From Agrobacterium fabrum str. C58 (GTDB taxonomy: Bacteria; Pseudomonadota; Alphaproteobacteria; Rhizobiales; Rhizobiaceae), in NCBI RefSeq assembly GCF_000092025.1, contig NC_003062.2, positions 2,168,001 to 2,232,000 of the forward strand: a DNA stretch of 64,000 nucleotides, read 5' to 3'. This document shows positions 18,332 to 27,280 of the stretch, piece by piece; the first letter of the stretch is position 1, and each line of letters begins with the position of its first letter. A model generated the notes under the pieces. It searched no databases. It worked only from the letters and a program-made list of their open reading frames with translations, and was not told the DNA's origin. The position numbers and the translations under genes were made by a program.

Positions 18332-19264
18332 ATGAAGGTTTTCGCAGGCAATTCGAACCGGCACCTCGCCGAAGCGATCTGCAAGTATCTGAACGTTCCT
18401 CTCGGAAATGCCACTGTAAAGCGGTTTGCTGACCAGGAAATATTCGTAGAAATCAGCGAGAACGTGCGCGGCGAGGACGTTTTTATCGTCCAGTCCACCT
18501 CCTTCCCGGCAAATGATCATCTGATGGAACTGCTCATCATGATCGATGCCATGCGCCGCTCTTCGGCAAAACGTATCACCGCGGTGCTTCCCTATTTCGG
18601 TTACGCCCGCCAGGACCGCAAAGCCGGTCCCCGCACCCCGATTTCCGCCAAGCTCGTTGCCAACCTGATTACCGAAGCCGGCGCCGACCGCGTTCTAACG
18701 CTCGATCTTCATGCCGGCCAGATCCAGGGTTTTTTCGACATCCCCACCGACAACCTCTTCGCAGCGCCCATTCTCGCCCGCGACGTGAAGGACCATTACG
18801 ACACCAACAATGTCATGGTCGTTTCGCCTGATGTCGGCGGCGTGGTTCGCGCCCGCGCCCTGTCGAAGCGCCTCGACTGTCTGCTGGCAATCGTCGACAA
18901 ACGCCGTGACCGTCCCGGTGAATCCGAGGTCATGAACGTCATCGGCGATGTCTCCGGCAAGGATTGCATCCTGATCGACGATATCATCGATTCCGGCGGC
19001 ACGCTCTGCAACGCCGCCGAAGCGCTGCTGAAAAAAGGCGCGACCAGCGTTACCGCCTATATCACCCACGGTGTGCTTTCCGGCGGCGCGGTTGCCCGCG
19101 TGGCCTCCTCGAAGCTGCGCGAACTCGTCATCACCGACAGCATCCAGCCGACCACCGGTGTGCAATCCGCGCACAATATCCGCGTGGTCAGCACCGCAGG
19201 CCTGCTTGGCGAGGCGATCAACCGCACCGCGCAGGAACAGTCGGTCTCCGGCCTGTTCGACTAA
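18332..19264 (+). CDS. prs: ribose-phosphate pyrophosphokinase
   Basis: A 310-residue PRPP synthase that converts ribose-5-phosphate and ATP to PRPP for purine, pyrimidine, His, Trp and NAD synthesis. The family signature [18 protein letters not shown] lies near residue 128, the flexible-loop region is RPGESEV, and the PRPP-binding loop [14 protein letters not shown] lies near 215. The start at [16 protein letters not shown] matches the family's 310-320 residue length; the upstream in-frame ATG at 18308 would add eight unlikely residues. It is monocistronic, with a 220-base upstream region. Confidence 0.97.
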   Translation: MKVFAGNSNRHLAEAICKYLNVPLGNATVKRFADQEIFVEISENVRGEDVFIVQSTSFPANDHLMELLIMIDAMRRSSAKRITAVLPYFGYARQDRKAGPRTPISAKLVANLITEAGADRVLTLDLHAGQIQGFFDIPTDNLFAAPILARDVKDHYDTNNVMVVSPDVGGVVRARALSKRLDCLLAIVDKRRDRPGESEVMNVIGDVSGKDCILIDDIIDSGGTLCNAAEALLKKGATSVTAYITHGVLSGGAVARVASSKLRELVITDSIQPTTGVQSAHNIRVVSTAGLLGEAINRTAQEQSVSGLFD

Positions 19265-19351
19265 CGGCTCCAGAAACCTCAATCGTCACGCTGAGCCGGC
19301 CCAACCCCGTCCAGCTTAGATGGCAGACTGCATTTATATCGAGGTCGATTG

Positions 19352-19458
19352 CAGGAGAGGCATACTCTCCTGGCGTCATCCTCTGGCTAGTCCCGAGGTT
19401 TTTAACACGCCAATAAAATCAATATGTTGCAGATCCTCGAGACAAGTCCGGGGATGAC
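19352..19458. repeat. REP-like intergenic inverted repeat downstream of prs
   Basis: Two structures lie here. The first is a perfect 8-bp hairpin (CAGGAGAG 19352-19359, loop GCATA, CTCTCCTG 19365-19372). The second is a 24-base imperfect inverted repeat (19375-19398 against 19435-19458, 19 of 24 positions complementary) enclosing a 36-base AT-rich loop. The arms, of the form GTCATCCTC...CCGAGG, resemble palindromic intergenic repeats I associate with Agrobacterium and other rhizobia. It lies between prs and the convergent PAP2 gene and may act as a transcription stop. Confidence 0.55.
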
Positions 19459-19517
19459 GTGGACTATCTGGCGAGCGTCGCCATTCATCTCATTGATGCC
19501 GCACTTCAAACGTCCTC

Positions 19518-20363
19518 TTAGGACGAGGCCGCACCCGCGCCGGGCGGCCGCAGGCGAGAAGCTGCCGCCTTGATTTTCGGCCACCAGCGCCGAACACGGG
19601 CAAGGACGGCATGGCGACCATTGCGCCAAAGGCTGATCGTATCGGCCGAGACGGCATCACCGGTGAAGAGGTGACGGTGTCGGCTTATCGCCAGTACCCT
19701 GTACAGAAACAGCGTCGTCAGGGCGGAAAACAGGATGGACATCACCACATCGCTGAGGAAATGCCCGCCGGCTGCGATGCGAAGACCGGACATGAGGATG
19801 ATTGCCCCGGCAGCAAGAACACCCACCATCCATTGCCCCAGGGGACGCAGGCGCGGCCAGACCAGCACGCAGAGTGGCAGGAAAAAGCTCGCGATCAGCG
19901 CGGTTTCGCCCGAAGAAAACGAACAGTTCGAATAACATTGCGTGCTGAACTGAAAAGGTGGCGTAAACAGCTGATGCCCACCAAATTCGGTGACGCTGAA
20001 CGGACGCGCGCGACCGATCATGGCCTTCAGCACGCCATTGACGAGAAGGCCGGCACAGAGGATTACCGGCCCACACAGGAACGCCCAGACCCGCCAGCCG
20101 GTTCGCTGCAAAGCGCCCAGCCTGAGATTGCCGACGAGGACCAGGAAAGCCAGAAGCGTGGCAAGCTCCGCACCTTCGCGCAGCGTGTCGCGCAGCCATT
20201 CGGGAAACGGCTCCCGGCCGGGCCATGGCTGGCCCGTCGACGAAAAAAACAGGGCGGAAAACCGCAGATCGATGGAGGGGAAGGTTGCAAACAGGATGAC
20301 GAGCGCGAGTGCCACAAGCGTTACCCAGATGGTGATCCGCATATGGGAGAGATCATTGTCCAT
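19518..20363 (-). CDS. PAP2-family phosphatase (LpxE-like)
   Basis: A 281-residue membrane phosphatase with five to six predicted helices. The start at 20363 (MDNDLSHMRITIW) follows a GGGGGG run and overlaps the GT39 stop by 11 bases. PAP2 motif 1 is KAMIGRARP (K-x6-RP). Motif 3 is LRIAAGGHFLSD (R-x5-H-x3-D). Motif 2 reads SFSSGET, with Glu where PSGH has the His acid/base. Related proteins (LpxE) remove lipid A or undecaprenyl-diphosphate phosphates from the periplasmic side. It is the last gene of a four-gene lipid-sugar cluster. Confidence 0.8.
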   Translation of the reverse strand: MDNDLSHMRITIWVTLVALALVILFATFPSIDLRFSALFFSSTGQPWPGREPFPEWLRDTLREGAELATLLAFLVLVGNLRLGALQRTGWRVWAFLCGPVILCAGLLVNGVLKAMIGRARPFSVTEFGGHQLFTPPFQFSTQCYSNCSFSSGETALIASFFLPLCVLVWPRLRPLGQWMVGVLAAGAIILMSGLRIAAGGHFLSDVVMSILFSALTTLFLYRVLAISRHRHLFTGDAVSADTISLWRNGRHAVLARVRRWWPKIKAAASRLRPPGAGAASS

Positions 20364-21861
20364 GAGCGCCCCCCGGAATGCATTGCGGCGGCAGGCGCCA
20401 GAGCCCGATTTCCCGGCCCTCCAAAAAGCCCGGCCCGGCGGTCCAATGCGCAACCGGCGCCTCGCCGGCAAGGCATGCCGGCAAACCATCCACGCCTGCC
20501 AGAAACAGCGGATTTTTCGCTTCGCCTGATTTCAGCGGATAAAGAAGCGCATAATGGCTTGATGGCACACCGGTTTCGGGCAAGGCGCGCGTCAACACCT
20601 GTTTTTCATCCCGCAACTGGTAAAAAAGCTCGGCCAATATCGAACGATCATTGGCGACGATGGCATCCGCCCCCGCCTCACGCGCCCGCGACAGGCCGGT
20701 CGACACCAACTCGGAGCGCCCGAGATAACGCGCCATCGCCAGTTCGCCCTTCGGAAGGCGTAACTCCGTTCCGGCAATCGTCATCAGCGGCAATGCGACG
20801 GCGACGACACCGCCGAGCACCAAAGTGGACACGGTGAGCCAGCGCCGTGACGCCAGCACCGGCACCGCCAGAAGCACGCCAGCCGCATAAGCCCCCACCG
20901 CCCAGTTGGCGAGTGAGCGCGACATCAGGCCCTGCGCCGTAATCAAAAGCACGATCGGCACCGAAAGCGCGACCAGCGCACGGTCTTCGGCTGTCTTTGC
21001 GCGGATTGTTGCGACAATCATGCCGACAAAAACGAAGGGACCGACCACGCCGGCCTGCGAGAAGAAAAATTCCAGCGCGGAACCGACCTTCAGCTGGACG
21101 CCATGCCAGTTCGCGTTATCAGCCGTATGGCGCGCGGTCATGAAATCATGCGCGGCGTTCCACCACAGATTGGGGGCGATGACGGCACCGCAGATCAGCA
21201 CGGCAATCGCCGCGTCGCGCAGCCGGATGCGCCATGCTTCGCAAAGCCAGCCGGCTGCGATGAAGCAGGGCAGAAAATAGATCATCGCATATTTCGACAT
21301 CAGGCCGAGGCCGAAACAGAGGCCGAGAGCGATGCTCCAGCCCAGCGCACCCCTGCTTTCGGCCCGCGCCTGCGCAAGCTTCCTGACCGAGATCATCGAC
21401 AGCACGATGAACAGCATCATCGGCGTATCGGTTGAGATCAGCAGGCTGCCGAGTGTCACGGCGGGCAGCGTCAGATAGACAAGGGCGGCCAGCGAGGCCA
21501 ACCTGATATCATAGACCATCCGGCCCAGCACAAGAATGGCCGCCGCCGCAACGCCATGCACCACCGGTGCGGCCAGCCGCACCTGGAAGGTGCCCTCGCC
21601 GCCGCCAAGAATAGTTGCCGCGCGAATGAGCCAGCCGATCAGCGGCGGCTTGGAATAGGCGCCGAGCGCCATCTCCCGGCCCCATAGCCAATATTGCGCC
21701 TCATCGACGAAGAGATCGGTACGATTGAAGGCCAGCCCAACAACCCGCAGCACTGTCACGACAATGATCGCCGCGATCGCAAACGTCAGCCACCGATGCT
21801 GTTCGCTTGCCTGCGCATGAGGCAAGGCCACGCCGTCATGCATGCTGGCGGCGTTCTGCAT
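20353..21861 (-). CDS. GT39/ArnT-like membrane glycosyltransferase
   Basis: A 502-residue inner-membrane protein with about 11-12 predicted helices, of the PMT/ArnT (GT39, GT-C fold) family. The first periplasmic loop has the catalytic acidic pair in LFVDEAQYWLWG and the AYSKPPLIGWLI segment. Such enzymes move a sugar from a polyprenyl-phosphate donor to lipid A or other envelope acceptors in the periplasm. The neighbouring GT2 gene would make that donor. The start overlaps the upstream gene by 26 bases; an in-frame ATG at 21843 is also possible. In Rhizobium, Rgt-type members add galacturonic acid to lipid A or core sugars. Confidence 0.85.
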   Translation of the reverse strand: MQNAASMHDGVALPHAQASEQHRWLTFAIAAIIVVTVLRVVGLAFNRTDLFVDEAQYWLWGREMALGAYSKPPLIGWLIRAATILGGGEGTFQVRLAAPVVHGVAAAAILVLGRMVYDIRLASLAALVYLTLPAVTLGSLLISTDTPMMLFIVLSMISVRKLAQARAESRGALGWSIALGLCFGLGLMSKYAMIYFLPCFIAAGWLCEAWRIRLRDAAIAVLICGAVIAPNLWWNAAHDFMTARHTADNANWHGVQLKVGSALEFFFSQAGVVGPFVFVGMIVATIRAKTAEDRALVALSVPIVLLITAQGLMSRSLANWAVGAYAAGVLLAVPVLASRRWLTVSTLVLGGVVAVALPLMTIAGTELRLPKGELAMARYLGRSELVSTGLSRAREAGADAIVANDRSILAELFYQLRDEKQVLTRALPETGVPSSHYALLYPLKSGEAKNPLFLAGVDGLPACLAGEAPVAHWTAGPGFLEGREIGLWRLPPQCIPGGAHGQ

Positions 21862-22147
21862 GGATCAACCAGAGATTTCGAGCATAGATGAGAAGGCCTG
21901 ACGCCTGCCCGATAACAAAGACCGGGTCGCGCCGCCACAGTGCATAAGAAAGCAGCACCACACCGCCGAGAATGGAAAAATACCAGAAGGCGACCGGCAT
22001 GACCGAGCGGCTCGCCCTTTCAGAGGAAATCCATTGAACCAGAAAACGCATGGTGAACAGCATCTGGCCCATGAAGCCGGTCAAGACCCATACGAATTCT
22101 TTCCAGCTGTTCACATGCAGCATGGACCATAAAGCCGGTGCATTCAC
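21836..22147 (-). CDS. small membrane protein, lipid A biosynthesis N-terminal (LABND) domain
   Basis: A 103-residue protein with three predicted helices and the LABND pattern (VLTGFMGQMLFTMRFLVQWI, VSFWYFSILGG-like segment, IYARNLWLI). The domain is known as the N-terminal part of some LpxB proteins and as a stand-alone protein next to polyprenyl-phosphate glycosyltransferases. In Rhizobium a small membrane partner is needed with the GT2 enzyme for lipid-linked sugar synthesis or flipping, which would suit this gene. Its ATG overlaps the GT2 stop (ATGA). Confidence 0.8.
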   Translation of the reverse strand: MNAPALWSMLHVNSWKEFVWVLTGFMGQMLFTMRFLVQWISSERASRSVMPVAFWYFSILGGVVLLSYALWRRDPVFVIGQASGLLIYARNLWLIHAERRQHA

Positions 22148-22983
22148 GGCGATGTCTCCGTTTTGAAGGTTTCAGCCCAGCTTGACCGCTTGCGCCGGCG
22201 CAATAGCCAGACGACGCCGATCAGATCGTGGATGCCGACGAGCGCGCGGCCAATATTGGTGTAATGGGAATTTCCGTGCAGCCGCGCCCGATGCGTGACG
22301 TCGACATGGGCCACCTGCCAGCCGTCGCGATTAAAAAGCGCCGGGAAATAGCGGTGGTGGTGATCGAAATAGGGCAAGGCGAGATAGGCGTCGCGACGGA
22401 AGGCTTTAAGCCCGCAGCCGGTATCGCGCGTCCCGTCTTTCAGGATGCGCGCCCGCAAACCGTTGGCAAAGCGCGACGAAAGGCGTTTTCCGAGTGTATC
22501 GCGCCGGCCGACGCGCTGGCCGGCCACGAGGCCGAGCCGGCTTGTTGCAGTGGCGGAGAGAAGCGGCGCAAGAAGTGCAGGCAGATTGTCCGGCGGGTTC
22601 TGGCCGTCACCGTCAAGCATGCAGATAACAGGTGCGCGCGCTGCCTGCACGCCGCTATGGATCGCTGCCGATTGCCCGCCCTGACGGTCGTGCCGGACAA
22701 GCCGCAGCATCGGGTAACGATCACCAAGCGAAAGCACCGCATTCACCGTCCGATCGGAGGAGGCATCGTCCACCACCACAATTTCGAATTGGCCGACCGG
22801 CTGGCAGGCCGTCACGATCTCGGCCACGAGCGTTTCAACGCTCGCTTCCTCATTGTGCATCGGCACGATAACCGCGAAATCCGGGATCGATCGCAAAGGG
22901 GCTCCGTCATATCCATCTGCTCGGGTTCCGCAGACATCATCGATAGTGGCGAGAGAAGGAGCGCGAAAAGCTTGCATGAACAT
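22144..22983 (-). CDS. GT2 polyprenyl-phosphate glycosyltransferase (DPM1/ArnC-like)
   Basis: A 279-residue family 2 glycosyltransferase. The nucleotide-sugar site shows VVVDDASSD near residue 73 and the DxD-like CMLDGDGQNPP near 120. The protein lacks the two C-terminal helices of many ArnC proteins and ends in a basic stretch (WLLRRRKRSSW), so it is probably a peripheral or re-entrant membrane enzyme acting on the cytoplasmic face. It would load a sugar onto polyprenyl phosphate for the ArnT-like enzyme. First gene of the four-gene cluster; its start is at 22983 or two codons later. Confidence 0.85.
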   Translation of the reverse strand: MFMQAFRAPSLATIDDVCGTRADGYDGAPLRSIPDFAVIVPMHNEEASVETLVAEIVTACQPVGQFEIVVVDDASSDRTVNAVLSLGDRYPMLRLVRHDRQGGQSAAIHSGVQAARAPVICMLDGDGQNPPDNLPALLAPLLSATATSRLGLVAGQRVGRRDTLGKRLSSRFANGLRARILKDGTRDTGCGLKAFRRDAYLALPYFDHHHRYFPALFNRDGWQVAHVDVTHRARLHGNSHYTNIGRALVGIHDLIGVVWLLRRRKRSSWAETFKTETSP

Positions 22984-23042
22984 GAACAGCCGTTGATCTT
23001 CGCTGCATATGCGCCTGTTCTATTGCAGTTTTATTACGGCAC

Positions 23043-23063
23043 GTGTCGGTGGAGTGTCGGTGG
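23043..23063. repeat. tandem GTGTCGGTGG repeat upstream of the chemoreceptor
   Basis: Two exact copies of GTGTCGGTGG (23043-23052 and 23054-23063) lie one base apart in the 198-base divergent region. A half-matching CtrA-like site (TTAA-N7-GTAA, 23118-23132) follows. Confidence 0.4.
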
Positions 23064-23181
23064 CGGTCAAAGTTTTTTTCGCGGCATGCGGGAAATAATC
23101 GTACAATTTGCAGCCCTTTAACGCGACCGTAAGCAATTTTTGCCACCGTGCGACAACGTTTTTTTGGGGGGAGGAAACAGG

Positions 23182-25446
23182 ATGCCGGGTGTAAATCCGA
23201 CTGCTGTCAAAGCTAAATCATTGTCAATCAAGGCCAAATTCGCGGCGCTCGTCACGGGCGCGACGCTGGTCTCCTGCCTGTCCGTGGGGTTGTTGTCCTA
23301 CGAGATGGGCAAGTCGGGCCTTATCGACGCCAGCGAAATCAGGCTCGAAACGGTTGCAAGCAACCAATCCAAGCAGCTTGACGCCTATACTTTGCGTGTC
23401 GAACAAAGCATCACCGAACTGTCGCAGAATGCCGCAATCGCCCAGGCGCTGGAAACGATGACCACTGTCGTGCCGACGGAAAAGGATGCCATCATCCAGG
23501 CTTTCCGCCGTGAAGGCGTCTCCGAGGAGGAGCGCGCTTCCTTCAACGGCGAAGGGTTGCGACTGCTTTATGCCATTCGCCACGCGACCATCAACGCCGC
23601 CATCGCCAGCGTCTGGCGCAATACCCGCGTCAGCGATATCTATGTCATCGACAAGAACGGCCTCATTATCTATTCCGTGACCAAGGGAAAGAACTTCCTG
23701 ACCAACGTGACGGAACCGCAGAACGCCGCGATCAAGGACCTGTTCCAGCGCATCGAAGCCGGCAAGGATGGTGTCGTCAGCACCACCGGTTTCAGTGGCG
23801 GCGATAGTGATTCGGCCATGATCGGCATGCCGCTCGCGGTCTCAAACTGGGGCCAGCTGCAGCGCAAGGGCGCCGTCATCATGCGCGTTGCCGCCGACCG
23901 TATCGGCGCAGTCGTCACACCCGAAGAAACCGGCAAGACCATTGATGACGCCGTTCTTCTGAGCGCGGAGGGCAAACGCCGCGCCGGCGTGCTCTCGGGC
24001 GGCGCGGATGCTGCCATTTCCGAAAATCTCGCGGCCCTTTCGGGCGCAAGCGACCCTGGAATGGTGCTGGCACAGACGCCTGCCGGCAACATCTTCTATG
24101 CCTATCGCCCGGTCACCGTGTTTGGCCAGAAGCATCTTCTGGCCATCGGCCAGCAGGAGAGCAAGGTGCTGGCCGCCGCCAACGATCTTGCCTTCTGGGC
24201 GGCCGTTGCGACCCTTGCCGTTCTTGCGATCATGACGCTGATCGGCATCTTTGTATCCGCAAGCCTCACCAAGCCGTTGACCGGTCTTGCCGGATTGATG
24301 GAGCGCCTCAACGGCGGTGACAACAATATCGAGATCAAGGCGGTTTCCCGCGGCGATGAGATCGGCACCATGGCGCGCGCGCTGGAATCCTTCCGCCAGG
24401 GCATTCTGGACAAGCAGCGCATGGAAGCCGAATCCCATCGCAAGGGCGAGGAACTGGATGAGGAACGCGCCCAGCGTGAAATGGAAAAGGCCAGAAGCGC
24501 CAAGGAACTGGAAGAGGCCGTCGATGCACTCGCGACCGGTCTTGCCAATCTGGCCGCCGGCAGACTTGATCGTCGCATCGAAAAATCCTTCGTGCCGTCG
24601 CTCGATCATCTGCGCGTCGACTTCAACAACTCCATGGCCGGGCTGGAAGCGACGATCTCCAATATCGGCGAAAGCGCCAATGCCATCCGCTCCGGCTCCG
24701 GCGAACTGAAGAGCGCATCGGAAGACCTGTCGCGGCGCACCGAACGTCAGGCCGCAGCCCTTGAGGAAGCGGCTGCAGCGCTCGGAGAGATGACGCAGGC
24801 CGTCGATCTCTCCCTGTCGCGCTGCAATGTTGCTGTCGAGGCGACGGCAGGCACGATGCAGGACGCCCACAAGTCTACGGCTGTGGTGAAAGAAGCGATC
24901 GTCGCCATGGAACGCATCGAGACCTCTTCGTCCAAGATCCGCCAGATCATCGACGTCATCGACCAGATCGCCTTCCAGACCAACCTGCTGGCCCTGAATG
25001 CCGGCGTGGAAGCCGCACGCGCCGGTGAAGCCGGAAAGGGCTTTGCCGTTGTGGCGCAGGAAGTCCGCGAACTGGCCCAGAAATCGGCCGCCGCCGCGCG
25101 TGACATCACGACGCTGATCGCCACCTCGGCGGGCGATGTGGAAAGCGGTGTCGCGCTGGTGCTGAAGACTGGCGAAAGCCTGGAGCAGATCCAGAAACGC
25201 ATCCAGTCGGTCAACGACCAGATCGGCGAAATCGCCACCGCATCGCGCGAACAGTCCGGCCGCCTCAGCGAAATCAACGCCTCCGTCAACGAACTCGACC
25301 ATGTCACGCAGCAGAATGCGGCGATGGTGGAACAAACCACGGCTTCGGCCTTCTCATTGGCAAGTGAGGCGGATGGCCTGACCGAACAGGTCGGGCAGTT
25401 CTCAGTGGGCGAGACCCGGCACGCGGACCAGCGTTACGCGGCATAA
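23182..25446 (+). CDS. methyl-accepting chemotaxis protein
   Basis: A 754-residue chemoreceptor. The ATG at 23182 sits behind GGGAGGAAACAG. Order of parts: N-terminal transmembrane helix (about 20-40), periplasmic Cache-type ligand domain (about 45-330), second helix (about 337-360), HAMP (361-415), a linker with a second HAMP-like segment (about 450-510) and the signalling domain (about 515-730), whose hairpin tip reads IDVIDQIAFQTNLLALNAGV. The C-terminus lacks a CheR-tethering pentapeptide. The ligand is unknown. It is monocistronic with its own terminator. Confidence 0.95.
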   Translation: MPGVNPTAVKAKSLSIKAKFAALVTGATLVSCLSVGLLSYEMGKSGLIDASEIRLETVASNQSKQLDAYTLRVEQSITELSQNAAIAQALETMTTVVPTEKDAIIQAFRREGVSEEERASFNGEGLRLLYAIRHATINAAIASVWRNTRVSDIYVIDKNGLIIYSVTKGKNFLTNVTEPQNAAIKDLFQRIEAGKDGVVSTTGFSGGDSDSAMIGMPLAVSNWGQLQRKGAVIMRVAADRIGAVVTPEETGKTIDDAVLLSAEGKRRAGVLSGGADAAISENLAALSGASDPGMVLAQTPAGNIFYAYRPVTVFGQKHLLAIGQQESKVLAAANDLAFWAAVATLAVLAIMTLIGIFVSASLTKPLTGLAGLMERLNGGDNNIEIKAVSRGDEIGTMARALESFRQGILDKQRMEAESHRKGEELDEERAQREMEKARSAKELEEAVDALATGLANLAAGRLDRRIEKSFVPSLDHLRVDFNNSMAGLEATISNIGESANAIRSGSGELKSASEDLSRRTERQAAALEEAAAALGEMTQAVDLSLSRCNVAVEATAGTMQDAHKSTAVVKEAIVAMERIETSSSKIRQIIDVIDQIAFQTNLLALNAGVEAARAGEAGKGFAVVAQEVRELAQKSAAAARDITTLIATSAGDVESGVALVLKTGESLEQIQKRIQSVNDQIGEIATASREQSGRLSEINASVNELDHVTQQNAAMVEQTTASAFSLASEADGLTEQVGQFSVGETRHADQRYAA

Positions 25447-25459
25447 GCCACAAGGAAAA

Positions 25460-25490
25460 AAGGCCGGAGACAAAACCTCCGGCCTTTTAT
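25460..25490 (+). terminator. intrinsic terminator of the chemoreceptor gene
   Basis: A perfect 10-bp stem (AAGGCCGGAG / CTCCGGCCTT, 7-base loop) is followed by TTATTTTG. Confidence 0.88.
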
Positions 25491-25514
25491 TTTGCTTAAA
25501 ACTCCGATCCGGGC

Positions 25515-25538
25515 TCCCAGGGGCCGAAGCCCCTGGGA
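25515..25538 (-). terminator. UUCG-capped hairpin downstream of the aldehyde dehydrogenase
   Basis: A perfect 10-bp stem TCCCAGGGGC / GCCCCTGGGA. Read on the minus strand its loop is TTCG closed by C-G, a very stable UUCG tetraloop. It lies 52 bases after the aldehyde dehydrogenase stop. The U-tract is weak and delayed (GAGTTTTAAG). Confidence 0.65.
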
Positions 25539-25589
25539 ACACGCCGGCGACCTGGCACCGTTGCCCTCGCCGGCTTCCGGGGAGGAACC

Positions 25590-27107
25590 TCAGAAGAAAC
25601 CGACCTTGTTCGGGCTGTAGGAAACCAGCAGGTTCTTGGTCTGCTGGTAATGATCGAGCATCATCTTGTGGGTCTCGCGACCGATGCCCGACTGCTTGTA
25701 ACCACCAAAGGCAGCACCCGCCGGATAGACGTGGTAGCAGTTCGTCCACACGCGGCCCGCCTCGATGCCGCGGCCGGCGCGGTAGGCGATATTCGTGTCG
25801 CGGCTCCAGACGCCCGCGCCCAGACCGTAAACCGTGTCATTGGCAATTTCGAGCGCTTCTTCCACCGTCTTGAAGGTGGTGACGGAAACGACAGGACCGA
25901 AGATTTCCTCCTGGAAAATCCGCATCTTGTTGTTGCCCTCGAATACGGTCGGCTGGATGTAGTAGCCGTCCTTCAGGTCGCCCGTCAGCGTCTTGCGGTC
26001 GCCGCCGGTCAGGACCTTCGCGCCTTCCTTCTTGCCGATCTCCAGATAGCTCATGATCTTGTCGAACTGTTCCTGCGAGGCCTGTGCGCCCAGCATGGTC
26101 GACGGGTTGAGCGGATCGTCCTGGCTGATGGCCTGAACGCGCTTGATCGCCTTTTCCATGAAGCGGTCATAGATCGATTCATGCACCAGCGCACGCGAGG
26201 GGCAGGTGCAGACCTCGCCCTGGTTCAGCGCAAAGAAGGCGAAACCTTCGAGCGCCTTGTCGAGGAAGGCATCGTCCTCGTTCATCACATCGGCAAAGAA
26301 GATGTTCGGCGACTTGCCGCCGAGCTCCAGCGAGATGTTGGTGACATTGTCAGCCGCATAACGCATGATTTCCTTGCCGACCGAGGTGGAACCGGTGAAG
26401 GCGATCTTGGCGATGCGGTTGCTCTGAGCCAGCGGCTTGCCGGCTTCAAGCCCCGTGCCGTTGACGATGTTGAGGACGCCGGGCGGCAGAAGGTCTTCGA
26501 TCAGTTCCATCACGATGAGAATGGAGGCAGGCGTCTGTTCCGCCGGCTTCAGCACCACGCAATTCCCAGCGGCAAGCGCAGGTGCCAGTTTCCACGCAGC
26601 CATCAGGATCGGGAAGTTCCACGGAATGATCTGGCCGACGACACCGAGCGGTTCATGGAAATGATAGGCGACCGTGTCATTATCGATTTCGCCGATCGTG
26701 CCTTCCTGAGCGCGGATGCAGCCTGCGAAATAACGGAAATGGTCAATCGTCAGCGGAATATCCGCATTGGTAGTTTCGCGCAGCGGCTTGCCATTGTCCC
26801 AGGTTTCAGCCCGGGCGATGAGGTCGAGATTGTCTTCGATCCGCTGGGCAATCCTGAGCAGGATGTTGGAGCGTTCCGTGATGCTCGTCTTGCCCCATTT
26901 TTCGCGCGCCTTGTGGGCAGCGTCGAGCGCGAACTCGATGTCGGATGCATCCGAGCGCGGTACTTCGCAGATCTTGTGGCCCGTCACCGGTGAGAGATTG
27001 TCCATATAGCGGCCGGACTTCGGCTCCACCCATTTGCCGCCGATGTAATTGCCGTATTTCAGCTTGAAGGGCGCTTCGCCCGCTTTCTGCTGAACCTGAA
27101 TGTTCAT
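25590..27107 (-). CDS. NAD-dependent aldehyde dehydrogenase (AcoD/ExaC type)
   Basis: A 505-residue member of the aldehyde dehydrogenase superfamily that oxidises aldehydes such as acetaldehyde to acids. The start at 27107 ([16 protein letters not shown]) has GGAGGATGAAATC before it. Visible motifs: [10 protein letters not shown] (cofactor), [11 protein letters not shown], general base in [12 protein letters not shown], catalytic Cys in [11 protein letters not shown], and the C-terminal [14 protein letters not shown]. The GEVCTCPSR form is typical of acetaldehyde dehydrogenases of the AcoD/ExaC group. The AcoR-like gene lies upstream on the same strand and ends 174 bases before this start, which suggests it regulates this gene. 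Confidence 0.93.
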   Translation of the reverse strand: MNIQVQQKAGEAPFKLKYGNYIGGKWVEPKSGRYMDNLSPVTGHKICEVPRSDASDIEFALDAAHKAREKWGKTSITERSNILLRIAQRIEDNLDLIARAETWDNGKPLRETTNADIPLTIDHFRYFAGCIRAQEGTIGEIDNDTVAYHFHEPLGVVGQIIPWNFPILMAAWKLAPALAAGNCVVLKPAEQTPASILIVMELIEDLLPPGVLNIVNGTGLEAGKPLAQSNRIAKIAFTGSTSVGKEIMRYAADNVTNISLELGGKSPNIFFADVMNEDDAFLDKALEGFAFFALNQGEVCTCPSRALVHESIYDRFMEKAIKRVQAISQDDPLNPSTMLGAQASQEQFDKIMSYLEIGKKEGAKVLTGGDRKTLTGDLKDGYYIQPTVFEGNNKMRIFQEEIFGPVVSVTTFKTVEEALEIANDTVYGLGAGVWSRDTNIAYRAGRGIEAGRVWTNCYHVYPAGAAFGGYKQSGIGRETHKMMLDHYQQTKNLLVSYSPNKVGFF

Positions 27108-27280
27108 GATTTCATCCTCCCTGATGAAAACGATCCTGAGCGGACCGCATGGGAGGAAGGTGGGCCTAGATGGCGCGGTTCGGTAGAGGGGCGGCGCGGT
27201 TCCGCAGCGCACATTGTCTCACATCTGCGACAAAGCCACCGCGATCCGGCGTAATCGGCCGGATCGCACACTTACGGGCC

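Noticed and set aside
23842..25335. 497-codon minus-strand open frame opposite the chemoreceptor
   Set aside because: It is antisense to a well-supported chemoreceptor gene; composition is typical of GC-rich shadow frames and no family pattern is visible.
25650..26993. 447-codon plus-strand open frame opposite the aldehyde dehydrogenase
   Set aside because: It is antisense to an intact dehydrogenase with all motifs, and has Arg/His/Gly-rich shadow composition.
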